From NCBI RefSeq assembly GCF_028640845.1, contig NC_080539.1, positions 302,760,516-302,824,515 on the forward strand: 64,000 nt of DNA, read 5' to 3'. Positions 18,970 to 29,390 of this stretch are shown piece by piece. How positions within the stretch are numbered: the first letter of the stretch is position 1; each line of letters begins with the position of its first letter. This stretch comes from Ahaetulla prasina. Lineage: Eukaryota > Chordata > Lepidosauria > Squamata > Colubridae. The notes below the pieces were generated by a model, which had not been told where the DNA came from, made no database searches, and worked only from the letters and a program-made list of their open reading frames with translations. The position numbers and the translations under genes are program-made.

Positions 18970-19062
18970 GCTGTGCACTGATGATGTTACCTAATTTGAG
19001 TAATGGGTAATGAAATAACTGCAAGCAAACAACCAAGGTCAAAGAGCACCAAGGACCTCTCA
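18970..19062 (+). repeat. Single end of the palindromic repeat family (84-260)
   Basis: The segment reads from the CTGATGA core through CTGCAAGCAAACAACCAAGG to AGAGCACCAAGGACCTCT, matching the right arms at 181-260 and 10380-10450. Confidence 0.65.
18978..19016 (+). ncRNA. Hammerhead ribozyme-like core (second family)
   Basis: An intact CTGATGA (18978-18984) is followed by a stem-loop with TTACC/GGTAA pairing and an intact GAAA (19012-19015). The usual C after GAAA is T here, so this copy is probably decayed. Confidence 0.5.
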
Positions 19063-19324
19063 TTTCAACCCAGAACTATAAGTATTTTCTTTTATCAATA
19101 CACTTTCAGAGGATGTATGAAAAGCCCTCTGTGAGTGCCCTGTGCAAATAATGGCGTACCTGCCTGAGAGGCCCACAGTATCTGTGACCAAAATTAAATT
19201 CCTTATTAGTCAGCTCAGAAGGAGGATGACCCCTGGAGCTGATCTTATTCCCCCAGAACTAATGAAGAACAATATTGAGTGATGCACTCCAATTCCAGTA
19301 TTGTTCTTTACCTATATTGACATC

Positions 19325-20011
19325 CAGTGGTGGGTTTTACATTTTTTTACTACCAGTTCTGTGGGTGTGGCTTGGTGGGCATAGCATGGCTTGGTGGGCG
19401 TGGCTTGGTGGGCATGTCAGGGGAAGGATAACCATAAAATCTCCATTCCCATTCCACTCCGGGGTAAGGATACTGTAAAATCTCCATTCCCTCCTTAATC
19501 CAGGGGAAAGTTACTGCAAAATCTGCATTAATGTGAACCGCTCCAATCTTGATTGCAGAAAATATGACTTCAGTAACAGAGTTGTTAATGCCTGGAATGC
19601 ACTACCTGACTCTGTGATCTCTTCCCAAAATCCCCAAAGCTTTAACCAAAAACTATCTACTATTGACCTCACCCCATTCCTAAGAGGTCTGTAAGGGACG
19701 TGCATAAGAGCACCAGCGTACCTACCATTTCTGTCCCAATGTCCCCTTTGATTGTATCCAATTCGTATAGTTATTTTATACTTATACTTATATATATGCT
19801 TATATATCGTATAGTTATTTCATGCTTATGCTTATATATACTGTTGTGACAAATAAATAAATAAATAAATAAAAATCAACTGGGACTTGGGAGGCAGAGA
19901 ATAGATGGGGGCGGGGCCAGTCAGATTTTTTACTATCGGTTCTCCGAACTACTCAAAATTTCTGCTACTGGTTCCCCAGTACTGATCAGAACCTGTTGAA
20001 ACCCACCTCTG
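19325..20011. mobile_element. hAT-type miniature element (AGGTGGGTTTCAG family) containing a LINE insertion
   Basis: Ends are CAGTGGTGGGTTTTAC and GAAACCCACCTCTG. Target duplications TTGACATC (19317-19324) and CTGACATC (20012-20019) differ at one base. About 19505-19874 is foreign: a LINE 3' end with GTTGTTAATGCCTGGAATGC and an AATA-repeat tail. Confidence 0.85.
19505..19874 (+). mobile_element. LINE 3' end inserted in a hAT element
   Basis: The frame encodes NRVVNAWNALPDSVISSQNP, a C-terminal pattern common to CR1/Rex-type LINEs, then an AT-rich UTR and an (AAAT)n tail. Family not resolved. Confidence 0.65.
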
Positions 20012-21137
20012 CTGACATCACTGGATGTGTCCCCAAAGATTGGGCTTGGCAATTATAGTTCCAGTTTTCAAGAAGATGATCCTATGAACTCCAGGCCAAT
20101 TAGCCTACTCCACATAATCAGCAAATTTTGTATTAAGCACCTCCATGGTAAACTTAAGGACTGGCTGGTTCAGGAAATTCTGATAATGGAAGAGCCAGCT
20201 GGTTTCAGAGAAGATAGAAGCACTGTCCATCAATGCTTGCCTACCCTACCCTCTGCTTTCAGCTTTTATATCAATGATATTGTGAGATATCTAAAAAATT
20301 CATATTGCCATCTCCTCCAAGCTAAAGGATTGAAGCAGTGTTCTGCTGCTTTATAAACATGATGCCATAGTTCTTTAAAAGAGCTCTGAGAGCATTGGCC
20401 AATACTGCAATAATGATCATCCAGTAATAAATTATTAGATGATGACAAGGAGCATTATTGCATGATAGACCAATTGACCTGCTTCAAGTATTTAGGAGAA
20501 GTTATGCATGCTACTGGCTCAAGGAATGCTCACTTTGAATATGCTACTGCCACTGGACAAAGAACTGCCAATGCCCTTTATTAATTTTTGCTCCATGGGA
20601 GAATATTATGTCCAGCTGCATTAAAAAAAAATTCAAATTGAGACACTAGTCCTGCTTTTTTATGGGATTTTGGTTGCCCTTCAGCTTCTTGTTTTATTGG
20701 CTTGTAAAGGATACAATCCAAATTCATGGGACTAGCTCTCCAGATAACCTTGTGGAGTCTCAAACGCTTTTCTATGACTAGAGACAGCTATGGCAAAAGT
20801 TGAAACAAGAGTGCGCCTTGCTTCCATTCATCTTTGGTTAAAACTTAATTTTTATTTTCAAGGCCTAGCATCATTAATTCTCCAAGTCAGCTTTCAATCT
20901 ACCTGAATTAAATCTGTTGAATCTAAATTTAGGCATCTCTCCTCCTTGGTTCTTAACATGAAATATGATCAGACAAAACAAACCCTGAAGCAAAGGGTAA
21001 AAGGTATGGAGCCCAGCCTTTCTGTCGTCAACACACAACAGATATATTGTCACTGTTGCAGACTACCTGCACAGCTAGAAGCACCCACTATTGGAAAAAA
21101 ATTTCTCTTGTTCGATCATGCTCTCTCTTCTGCAATA

Positions 21138-21718
21138 TAAGGTAAAGGTAAAGGTTCCCCTTGCACATGTGCTAGTCATTCCCAACTCTAGGGGGAGGTG
21201 GTCATCTCCATTTCAAAGCTGAAGAGCCAGTGCTGTCCCAAGAAGTCTCTGTGGTCATGTAGCCGGCATGACTCAATGCCAAAGGCGCACAGAACACTGT
21301 TACCTTCCCACCAAAGGTGGTCCCTATTTTTCTATTTGCATTTTTTACATGCTTTTGAACTGCTAGGTTGGCAGAAGCTGGGACAAGTAACGGGAGCTCA
21401 TCCCGTTATGCGGCACTATGAATTTGAATCAGCAGTGAAATCCAATTTTTTTTACTACCGGTTCTGTGAGCATGGCTGGGGAAGGATACTGCAAAATCTC
21501 CATTCCCACCCTACTCTGAGGCCAGTCAGAGGTGGTATTTGCCAGCTCTCCAAACTACTCAAAACTTCCATTACGGGTTCTCCGAACTGCTTAAAATTTC
21601 CGCTACCAGTTCTCCAGAACCTGTCAGAATCTGCTGGATTTCACCCAATTTGAACCGCTGAACTGCTGACCTTTCGATCGACAAGCTCAGCGTCTTAGCG
21701 AAGGAGCCACTGTGTCCC
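21138..21718 (-). mobile_element. Sauria-type tRNA SINE (antisense) split by a hAT element
   Basis: The minus strand has a tRNA-like head near 21715-21655 (GTTCAA-type B box) and a body ending GAGTTGGGAATGACTAGC...AGGGGAACC, which resembles the Bov-B-derived tail reported for Sauria SINEs. Flanks CTTCTGCAATATA and TTTCTGCAGTATA look like its target duplication in the surrounding LINE. Confidence 0.75.
21429..21646. mobile_element. hAT-type miniature element with 8-bp duplication
   Basis: 218 bp between AATTTGAA copies (21421-21428 and 21647-21654), of the same family as 8878-9184 (ACTACCGGTTCTGTG, CTCCGAACTGCTTAAAATTT). It lies inside the Sauria-type SINE. Confidence 0.85.
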
Positions 21719-22269
21719 TACTTTCTGCAGTATAGGATGGCAAATATTAAAAAGAGCACTGGCAGAAAGACTCTGCCCCTGCGATTCTGGAAAGGCAGAA
21801 ACCACAGAACATGTTCTTCCTTGTTGCACCTTTTACACAAACACACAAACCTGATTTATCCTCAATGCTGCTGATAGATGAACTGCCTTTTATTACAGTA
21901 GCTTTTGCGCAGCAGCAGGAAGAGCTGCTGGACCTTGATGGGCCAAGTTCCCATTGACAGATGTCATGTAGTCTTATATTTTCACATTTTACTTAAATTT
22001 TAGATACTACCACATTTTTGTAACTTTAGATGCTATCACATTTTATATAATGTTAGAGATTTATAACCTAGATATAGATTGCCCCTTTTGTTTCTCACTC
22101 ACAAATTCTAGTCAGGTTATTTTAAAAATCCATTTTAACTTTCTCTTAAATTTTAGTCGGATACCCTCAGTTGCACTTAATATTATCTTTCTGGTGTCAA
22201 GAATACAGTATATTCTTCATTTACACTATTTTTTCCTCTTATTTCCTGTTTAGAATTTATACATTTTAA

Positions 22270-22760
22270 ATAGGATACTCTATTCATTACCACATTGAAT
22301 ATTTTTAAATCCCTATATTAAATTAATATTAAACTAATAAGGCCACTCTGACCATGTTTTGAGGAGGATCAGAAAAGAAACTGTTTTTAGGTGCTACCCC
22401 CAAATTCAACAAATTCAGAATATCCACTCTATTAAAATAATCATTTAGATAATTCCACTTAACTATTGTATAGATAGCAAAGTTTTATTTACCTTACAGA
22501 GTAATTATTTCAAAACTCCAATTTGTGGGGCAACACAAGTTTTCAAAAGACTTTGGATCTGTTTACAGTGGTTGCCTAGTTACAAAGATGCATTTGCATA
22601 CTGACCATTTTGATTTGTTGATTTTAAATATAGCTCTCTCCAGCTCTGGCCATTTGATATCAAATCTTTCATTAGGCAATTTCTCTTAAAAAGAAAAAAG
22701 TCAGCAAAACCCTGACTGGCCTCTCCTGGCTAGCAAGGGAAGACACTGGAGAATATATTT
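22270..22760. repeat. Diverged dispersed repeat, copy 1
   Basis: Co-linear with 25410-25870. Shared stretches include ATTCAACAAATTCAGAAT-like, TATTAAAATAATCATTT, GTTGCCTAGTTAC and CTGACCATTTTGATTTGTTG. Many small indels separate the copies. No coding frame. Confidence 0.7.
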
Positions 22761-22829
22761 CCAGGGATACAAAATCTAATCTACAAATCAGCTAAGGAGT
22801 TTTTTTTTATGATCATTAGAAAACAATTC

Positions 22830-23345
22830 CAGTAACAAGACAGACACAGACTTCAACGGATAGTTAGAACTGCAGAAAAAAGAATTGCTACCAACCTGCC
22901 TTCCATTGAGGTCCTGTGTACTACACGAGTCAAAAAGAGGACTGTCTACAGACCCCTCACATCCTGGATATAAATTGTTTCAACTTCTACCGTCAAAACG
23001 ATGCTATAGGGCTTTGCACACCAGACCAACAAGACACAAGAAGAGTTTTTTCCCGGATGCCATCACTCTGCTAAACAACTAATTCCCACAACACTGCCAA
23101 ATTAACTAAGACTGTATTACTATTCTTCTTCTCATCCTTACTAGTACCTATCTCTTCCCACTTATGGCTATATCCATGTTGCTTGTATCTTTACAACTGA
23201 TATTGTTTTTATTGTTTCCTAGTATGATTTGATTGCTTATTAGTATCCTATGACTATCATTAAGTGTTGTATCTTATGATTCTTAACGAATATATTTTAT
23301 TTTTTCTTAAGTCCAATCACACTTGGCCAATAAAAGAATTAAAAA
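22830..23345 (+). mobile_element. LINE 3' end (family unresolved)
   Basis: The plus-strand frame RPTRHKKSFFPDAITLLNN closes at a stop. A UTR then ends CAATCACACTTGGCCAATAAAA. The same terminal sequence appears at 39227-39330 (minus) and 43395-43445 (plus). Confidence 0.65.
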
Positions 23346-23911
23346 ATCTTATGCAACTCTAAATTACTGTAGCTGTACTAAGAGGAGGCAGTGTAATAAT
23401 TAAGATGCAGCTAGACTAGAATCAGGGAGATCTGGGTTTGTTTGTTTGTTACATTTTCTTTTTGTCTCTTTTCAAAAAATCCTACTTTTTTTGTAAATCC
23501 AGAGTAAAAAATGTTATCCATGTCACTCTTCTGGTTTATCATTGTATATCCTATTTAATTATTAAGATACCAGCCAGTTTCATTTATATATCCAATAGAA
23601 CTTTTTTCCATATTGTTTTTGTAACTTGTTATATTTGAATTCGCATTTCAATCAGCTAGGAAAATAATGGCAAATTGAAGAGGGCTTCATTGAGAGTGAA
23701 GCTGACATGGCAAAATGAGAACCAGCTCCTTGGCATTTGTCTCTGGACAAGGAGAGGACTCTGGATTACCCACAAATGGTCCAGACATAAACTTCCCACA
23801 AGGAGAAAACAAAATAGTGGTTTCCAGCAGATTTAGAGCTCCGAGTGTTGAGGGATTGCCATTCTTGCACAACCCATAGTTTACGCTTTGAAAAAGATAG
23901 AGGGTTCACAT

Positions 23912-24435
23912 ACTTCCTTTTTTTTTTCTTTAATTAAATTTAATTAAATTTTTATTTATAAAACAACATAATATAACAAACACAAAACACATAACATATA
24001 TTCCCTTTTTACAACTGTTTCGTAACGGTAGTCTTCTAATATTTACATTTTCCCCTAAGTCCCATTATAATATATATATCCTTCTTGCCACATTATCCCT
24101 TACATTTTATACATTATCTTACAAACACTTTATGTTTGTGATTTCTCCCCTTTCGTTATTGTTCACCATTCCTAATCTCCAGCCAGTTGTACCATTTGTT
24201 CCATACTGCATAGTATTCTGTATTTTCCTTTTCTTTAATTTCCTTTGTTAATTTGTCCATCTCGGCACAGTCTAAAATTTTCTTTATCAATTCTTCCTCT
24301 GTTGGTATATTGTCTTTTTTTCCAATTTTGTGCATATGATATTCTTGCGGCCGTTATTATATGTAAAATTAGGGCGTCAAATTTTTCAACTTTCAATTTC
24401 CAAACATTAAAGGTGCTCAAAAGTTGTGACATGCC
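23912..24435 (-). mobile_element. L1-type LINE, ORF2 C-terminus and 3' region (antisense)
   Basis: The minus strand encodes ARISYAQNWKKRQYTN and a following LCRDGQINK, matching the conserved C-terminal WK-rich region of L1 ORF2. It then runs into an A-rich end near 23935. Confidence 0.65.
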
Positions 24436-24529
24436 TTAAGGATTGTAAATATATTTTGATTACTTTAATATAATTTAGATGTGCTTGGTAAATAACTACA
24501 TAAATATCATAACTTTTCAGACGAGCAAA

Positions 24530-25130
24530 TTCCCAGCAAACAATTCAGACCAGCAATTCCCCAGTACCATCAAAGAAAAACATTATTCTATGCAGTGAGC
24601 TGGGTGGAAGATACCTTTTATCATTTCACTGTAGAGAAAGGCTCAATAACAGGAAAACCTGCTGAGGTGATTGCAGATAATCTGGTGTATTTCATGAAGA
24701 AGAAAAGCATTGACAAAAGCTTGAAGGCCAGTGGAAGATTCTACAAATTTTAATACTGGCTGTGAAGGTAGTGCCATGCACTGGGTAGAGGTCAAGCCAG
24801 AGCATTCACTCTGCTGGAACTTATGGGCTTGTCTGAAGGTGTATATGAGCCACCTTTGATGTGCAAACTACAGCAAGACTACAGTGGAAATAAAGAAGTT
24901 TATTGACAAATCAATGCAAGTACCACAGTGGCCCTGTCATACTCAATCAATAGAGAGTGGTGTGAAACAGGTCATAGAGGCTGCAAGCAGAGTTATACAC
25001 ATGAGAAACGTGAGGGTTATATCAGAGGCCAAGAAGCAAATCAGGGGCTGATGTTGAAGAACGAATCAAAACAAGACTTAATGAAACTCAATTAAACTTT
25101 TTTGTGACTTAGATAATTACTTTCAGATGT
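24530..25130 (+). pseudogene. Degenerate coding-like sequence of unknown origin
   Basis: Broken plus-strand frames show AVSWVEDTFYHFTVEKGS-like and QSIESGVKQVIEAASRVIH stretches with stops between. The second resembles a C-terminal motif of repeated uncharacterised proteins, which I cannot name with confidence. Probably an old mobile-element or processed fragment. Confidence 0.3.
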
Positions 25131-25409
25131 TAGTTTATGATTGCATGGATAACTTTTTGCTTAGCTAGATAAGATTCATGTAGAAAAAAAACTTTAATTT
25201 TTGTAGCACAAGGTGTAATTTTGAGAAGAATAAATCAACAGTACAGTATTTGGGGGGTATATGATCAGACGTGGATTTGCATACCAAGCTAAACGTTGTA
25301 CAATTGCAAAAATAACAGCAGATTTGAATTCTTGGTGTAAAAACATATTTTTAGAACGCCTCATTGAAAATATTACAAAAATTAATTTTCACTCCATTAA
25401 ATGGCACAC

Positions 25410-25870
25410 ACAGTATTCATTACCATTATGAGTATTTATAAATCCCTACATTAATTATTAATAATACTGTGACCATTCTATTTTGATGACAATCAGAAAT
25501 TTCATAGGTTCTTCCAATTTTCTAAGCGAATTCCCAAATTGAACAAATTCAGAATTTCCAAGCTATTAAAATAATCATTTCAATAATTCCACTTAAACAT
25601 TTAGCAAAGCTAAAGCTTTGTATTTACCTTACAAATTAATTATTTGAAAATAACAACTACCTGGGACGTTGGTTGTGGCTGTTTATAGTTGTTGCCTAGT
25701 TACAGATGATGCATTTGTATTCTGACCATTTTGATTTGTTGATTCTAAATATAGCTCTCTCTAGCTCTGACCATTTAGAGATAATTCCTCTTAAATGAGA
25801 ACGAAAGTGAGAAAATACCTCTCTTGGATAACATGGGAAATCATTGCAGAATGTATTTGCAAGGTCCTGA
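25410..25870. repeat. Diverged dispersed repeat, copy 2
   Basis: Same orientation as 22270-22760, about 3.1 kb apart; see that entry for shared motifs. Confidence 0.7.
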
Positions 25871-27778
25871 AGTTTTAGTTAAGTAGCTCTACATGTACAT
25901 CTGGTGACACCATGAAAAAGGGCCTTCTGAATGGTATAGTTCCTTCTTCCCTATGGAACATCATTCCCATGAGTTACAGGTAATCCTCAAGGAATGAGAG
26001 GCTGTATAATGACTATTTGAAATTGCAAATGCATCCCAAAAGTGTACTTACAACAGGGGTTCAAAATTGCGACCAAGAACAGGTCTCTGCAGTCATGTGA
26101 CCTGGATTCAGTCACTTCTGAGGCAGCAGCCATTTTTAATCCTACTACTTCTCTTTGGGACCCAAAAGTTGCCGCAGTTACGACAGGCAATTTATGAGGT
26201 CCATGTGGTTGCGCATGCTTTCTTCCCGCCCCGCCTCCACCCGTCACATGACCAGTCAAGATCTGGGGACTTTGAAGCCTGCATGCTTTTGTTTTCATTG
26301 CTGCCTGATGGAGGACTAGAGGGGTATATATCTGGTTGCTGCCCTTGTTGCTTCTTTGGTTCCTGTTACTTTGAGGTAGAGAATACTGTAGATGCCTTTG
26401 TAAGTACAGTAGCTAAAAATGGTCTTTTTCATTATAATACTCTACTTGTTTGTAAGTACTTTACAAAGATAAAGTTTTTTTCATTAGTTTGTTTTTGTTT
26501 GCCTTGGAATTGCTTGCAGAAATACTAGCAGTGTCTACAGAAAGCAGATTCAGAACTGTAAAGTTCCTTTAGCTTCTACTGTACTGTGTTTGTTTACATG
26601 TGCTTTGAAGCCTTTGGAAGCCTACCTAGGAGATAGAAAGAACTGACTCTGAAGTTTCACAGATTGTGATCACAACAACTATTAGAGGAAAACAATCTGA
26701 TATCACTAGTCATTAGCAAGGCAGAAGGCAAATGGAACCAAGCCTGGTCACCCAAAAGAGATAGCTGTCCATTACATAGTATGGGTGGAAAAAAGGACAA
26801 AAAAAAAAACCCAGCTTTGAAAAGAAGCACAGAACCCAAGTGGAATCCCTTTGTTATGGCTTATCTTGTCTGCTGTAAAATTCATTATCAGAAGTCCTTG
26901 GATTCTTGTGTGCCCATTTAATTATTTCCAAGCCAATTCAGACTTAACAAATAAGAAGCTTTTCCAGTGCCCCTGCTCAGCACAATTCTTCCTTTGTATT
27001 TTTAGCCTGCTAACCAGGGTATTTCTGAACAATGGTCAAGTGTTCTTTCAAAAAAAGGATCAAACCCACGCTCAAAAGTAGCCCAGTTGACAGGTTAAAA
27101 AAATATGGAGGGGGGGCACAGGGTCAAATGGGAGTGACTGAAAGCAAGCAACCAAGAGGTCCAGGTGACAGGGAGACCCAGAAATAGCTATGGGTTGCCA
27201 TGGGGATGCACAATTGTAATGATACTGCCACCAAAGTTGGAATGAAGGTTAAAATGGCACAAGTTCCCCTAAGGCATATGAGTAACTACAATTCAGTGCA
27301 TGACCAGCTATTGCAGCTGTATTATAATTATAGGGTTCCAGGCTTGTTGACCAGACAGAGAAGTTGTACTTCTTGTACTCAAAATCCACATAATAAACGT
27401 AGAAAAAGAATGGAAAATGCATCAAATGTTTAATCACAACATGATTGTGTGTGTGTCATCATTTTGATGAAGTCTTGATTTGCTGCAGACAAGTATAATG
27501 CCATGAGGATGATGTGCCCTAAAAAGCACATTGAAGACATCTTTCTACCACGGTTAGACTCAAATGAGGAAGATCCTAGACTGAGAAGGCTTTTTAAAAA
27601 AATATTTTTGTTTTTAAAATAACAGGAAAAAAATCCCAAAAGCAACAAGACACAAAAAGACACATTTTTAAAGAAAAAAATACATAACAAGTGCTTAAAA
27701 CGAAGTGAAAACTTATTCATTTATTTTTTTGAGCCCTAGTAGAGAATGCTTAAGAAGTAAGCCGTAAGTAAGTAAGAA
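25871..27778. other. Intergenic, mostly unrecognised
   Basis: 25970-26130 has weak similarity to the ACTTATGAC miniature family (ACTTACAACAGGGGTTCA, CAGTCATGTGACC). The rest is AT-rich with no convincing frame. Confidence 0.4.
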
Positions 27779-28030
27779 GGGGCCGGAATAGCTCAGGCTG
27801 TTAAGAAGCCTGTTATTAGAACACAGTAGCCTGCAATTACTGCAGGTTCAAGCCCGGCCCAAGGTTGACTCAGCCTTCCATCCTTTATAAGGTAGGTAAA
27901 ATGAGGACCCAGATTGTTGGGGGGGCAATAAGTTGACTTTGTAAAAAATATTCAAATAGAATGAGACTATTGCCTTATACACTGTATGCCGCCCTGAGTC
28001 TTCGGAGAAGGGCGGGATATAAATGTAAAC
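27779..28030 (+). mobile_element. tRNA-derived SINE (full-length)
   Basis: Head GGGGCCGGAATAGCTCAGGC with B box GGTTCAAGCCC, then the CAAGGTTGACTCAGCC / AAAATGAGGACC body, ending in the tail hairpin GCCCTGAGTCTTCGGAGAAG and an A-rich tract. A truncated copy of the same family lies at 33783-33942 on the minus strand. Confidence 0.88.
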
Positions 28031-28639
28031 AAAACAAAACAAAAGTAACTCATTGTCCAGAATGCGGCTTATTCTTTGCTAATATACCTGCTGCATCAAA
28101 TATTAATCTGGGCCACAAGCACAAATACTTAAGGCAAGGAAAAAACTTTCCATAAAAATAGTCAAAATGGCTTCAACAACTTCATTAAGACTTTGGGGGG
28201 TACATACTACATACTCTGTATTTTAACCTTATTCATTCACTTACTGTAATGGGAGTTGCAGGCTAGGTTAAACGTTTTAGATTTCTCCCCCCCCAAAAAA
28301 AAAACCCCTCATCCTTGTCCGTTTGTAAACTGAATTAATATATTAATACATTAATACTGGCTTCGGAATTCTGGGAATTGAAGTCCACACAACTTTACAA
28401 GTTGCTGGGATTGTGAAGCACTGGCGTAGATCAATTGCTGAGTTGCGTTGCAAGTTTTTAACATTTTAAAAAATACGTCAGGTTTATTCTAAACACACTT
28501 ATCTGAGAACAATATTATTGCATGTCTATGTAGCACTGAAGTCCAGGAAGTTCGGTGGAACTTAGCTGCTTGCAACTAAATTTATCTAGGACTGAAAGAA
28601 ATAACATCCCACCGATGTGTTCTTCCTGACCAAATTACC

Positions 28640-29390
28640 AACCGCGAAGAACGCGCTAGGAGGAGTCAGTCCAAAGCGGAAGAAGGAAGACCAGGCTCAT
28701 CGCAAAGACGGGGCTGCAAAGACCCGATCCTTGCCTTGCCTTGGCCCAGAAGTGCCGAGGTGTTAATTAATTTAGCTTGGGAGTCGCGGAGGCAGCAGGC
28801 GTGGCCTTGCTTGCGAGCAAAATGTTACGAATCTGCTTGAGTCACTGCTCGCGAAGGACTTCCATTGTGACCTCCGAAAGTTGGCGGAATCGGCGGGCGC
28901 GCTTTTCCGCCTCTGCTTGTCTCATGGAGCCTCGCTTCAGCTTTTCTCCCGCCGACCACAGCCTCTTCGATCAGCCGCTGGCCATCTCGGTGGAAGGGCT
29001 CCGGCCCGAGCAGGAGATCGGGCTCCGCGCGTCGCTGGAGGATGAAAGGGGGGAGCGCTTCGAGTCGCACGCCTTCTACCGAGCAGACGGCGAGGGGCGC
29101 TTGGATTTGCAGCGCTCGCCGGCGCTGGCCGGCGGGACCTTCTCGGGTTTGGAGCCGATGGGGCTGCTGTGGTCGCTGCAGCCGCTAAAACCCTTCAGGC
29201 GCCTGGTGAAGCGCGACGTCGAGCGCCCCTTTCGCCTGGAGCTGGAGGTGTTGGAAAGGCTGGGAGCGTCTCTGCCTGGTCATGTCCTGGCCAAGGGCTC
29301 CCACGAGCGGAGATTTCTGGGCGAGGGGGTGAAGAGACTCCCGGTGCGGGAAGGGAGCATCCGGGGCATTCTTTTCCAGCCACCCGGTAA
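28640..29390. promoter_or_regulatory. CpG-rich promoter / first-exon region of the first ACOT gene
   Basis: GC- and CpG-rich relative to its AT-rich surroundings, covering about 180 bp upstream of the ATG and all of coding exon 1. No TATA box is evident. Confidence 0.6.
28822..29386 (+). CDS. ACOT: ACOT gene 1, coding exon 1
   Basis: 565 nt, ends in phase 1 at donor CACCCG|GTAAAC. It carries the leader ([12 protein letters not shown]...) and the N-terminal beta-sandwich domain. Confidence 0.93.

Larger units (their letters stand above)
19120..22060 (+). mobile_element. Degenerate non-LTR LINE (R4/Dong- or RTE-like) split by hAT and SINE insertions
   Basis: The plus strand carries decayed RT motifs in order: MTPGADLIPPELMKNN (19230), SRPISLLHIISKF (20090), PAGFREDRSTVHQC (20200), FYINDIV (20262), TCFKYLGEVMHATG (20478) and RLCPCDSGKAETTEHV (21770). 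These follow the order of a non-LTR RT with a terminal zinc-knuckle-like region. It is interrupted at 19325-20011 by a hAT and at about 21138-21718 by a SINE. Many stops are present. Confidence 0.7.

Noticed and set aside
22572..25710. GTTGCCTAGTTAC in both copies of the 450-bp repeat, considered as RFX X-boxes.
   Set aside because: Only the left half-site fits; the right half (AGTTAC) differs from the RGYAAC consensus at two key positions.
27779..27880. tRNA-like sequence with a B box, considered as a tRNA gene.
   Set aside because: It continues into a SINE body and tail found in other copies, and lacks a foldable tRNA 3' half.
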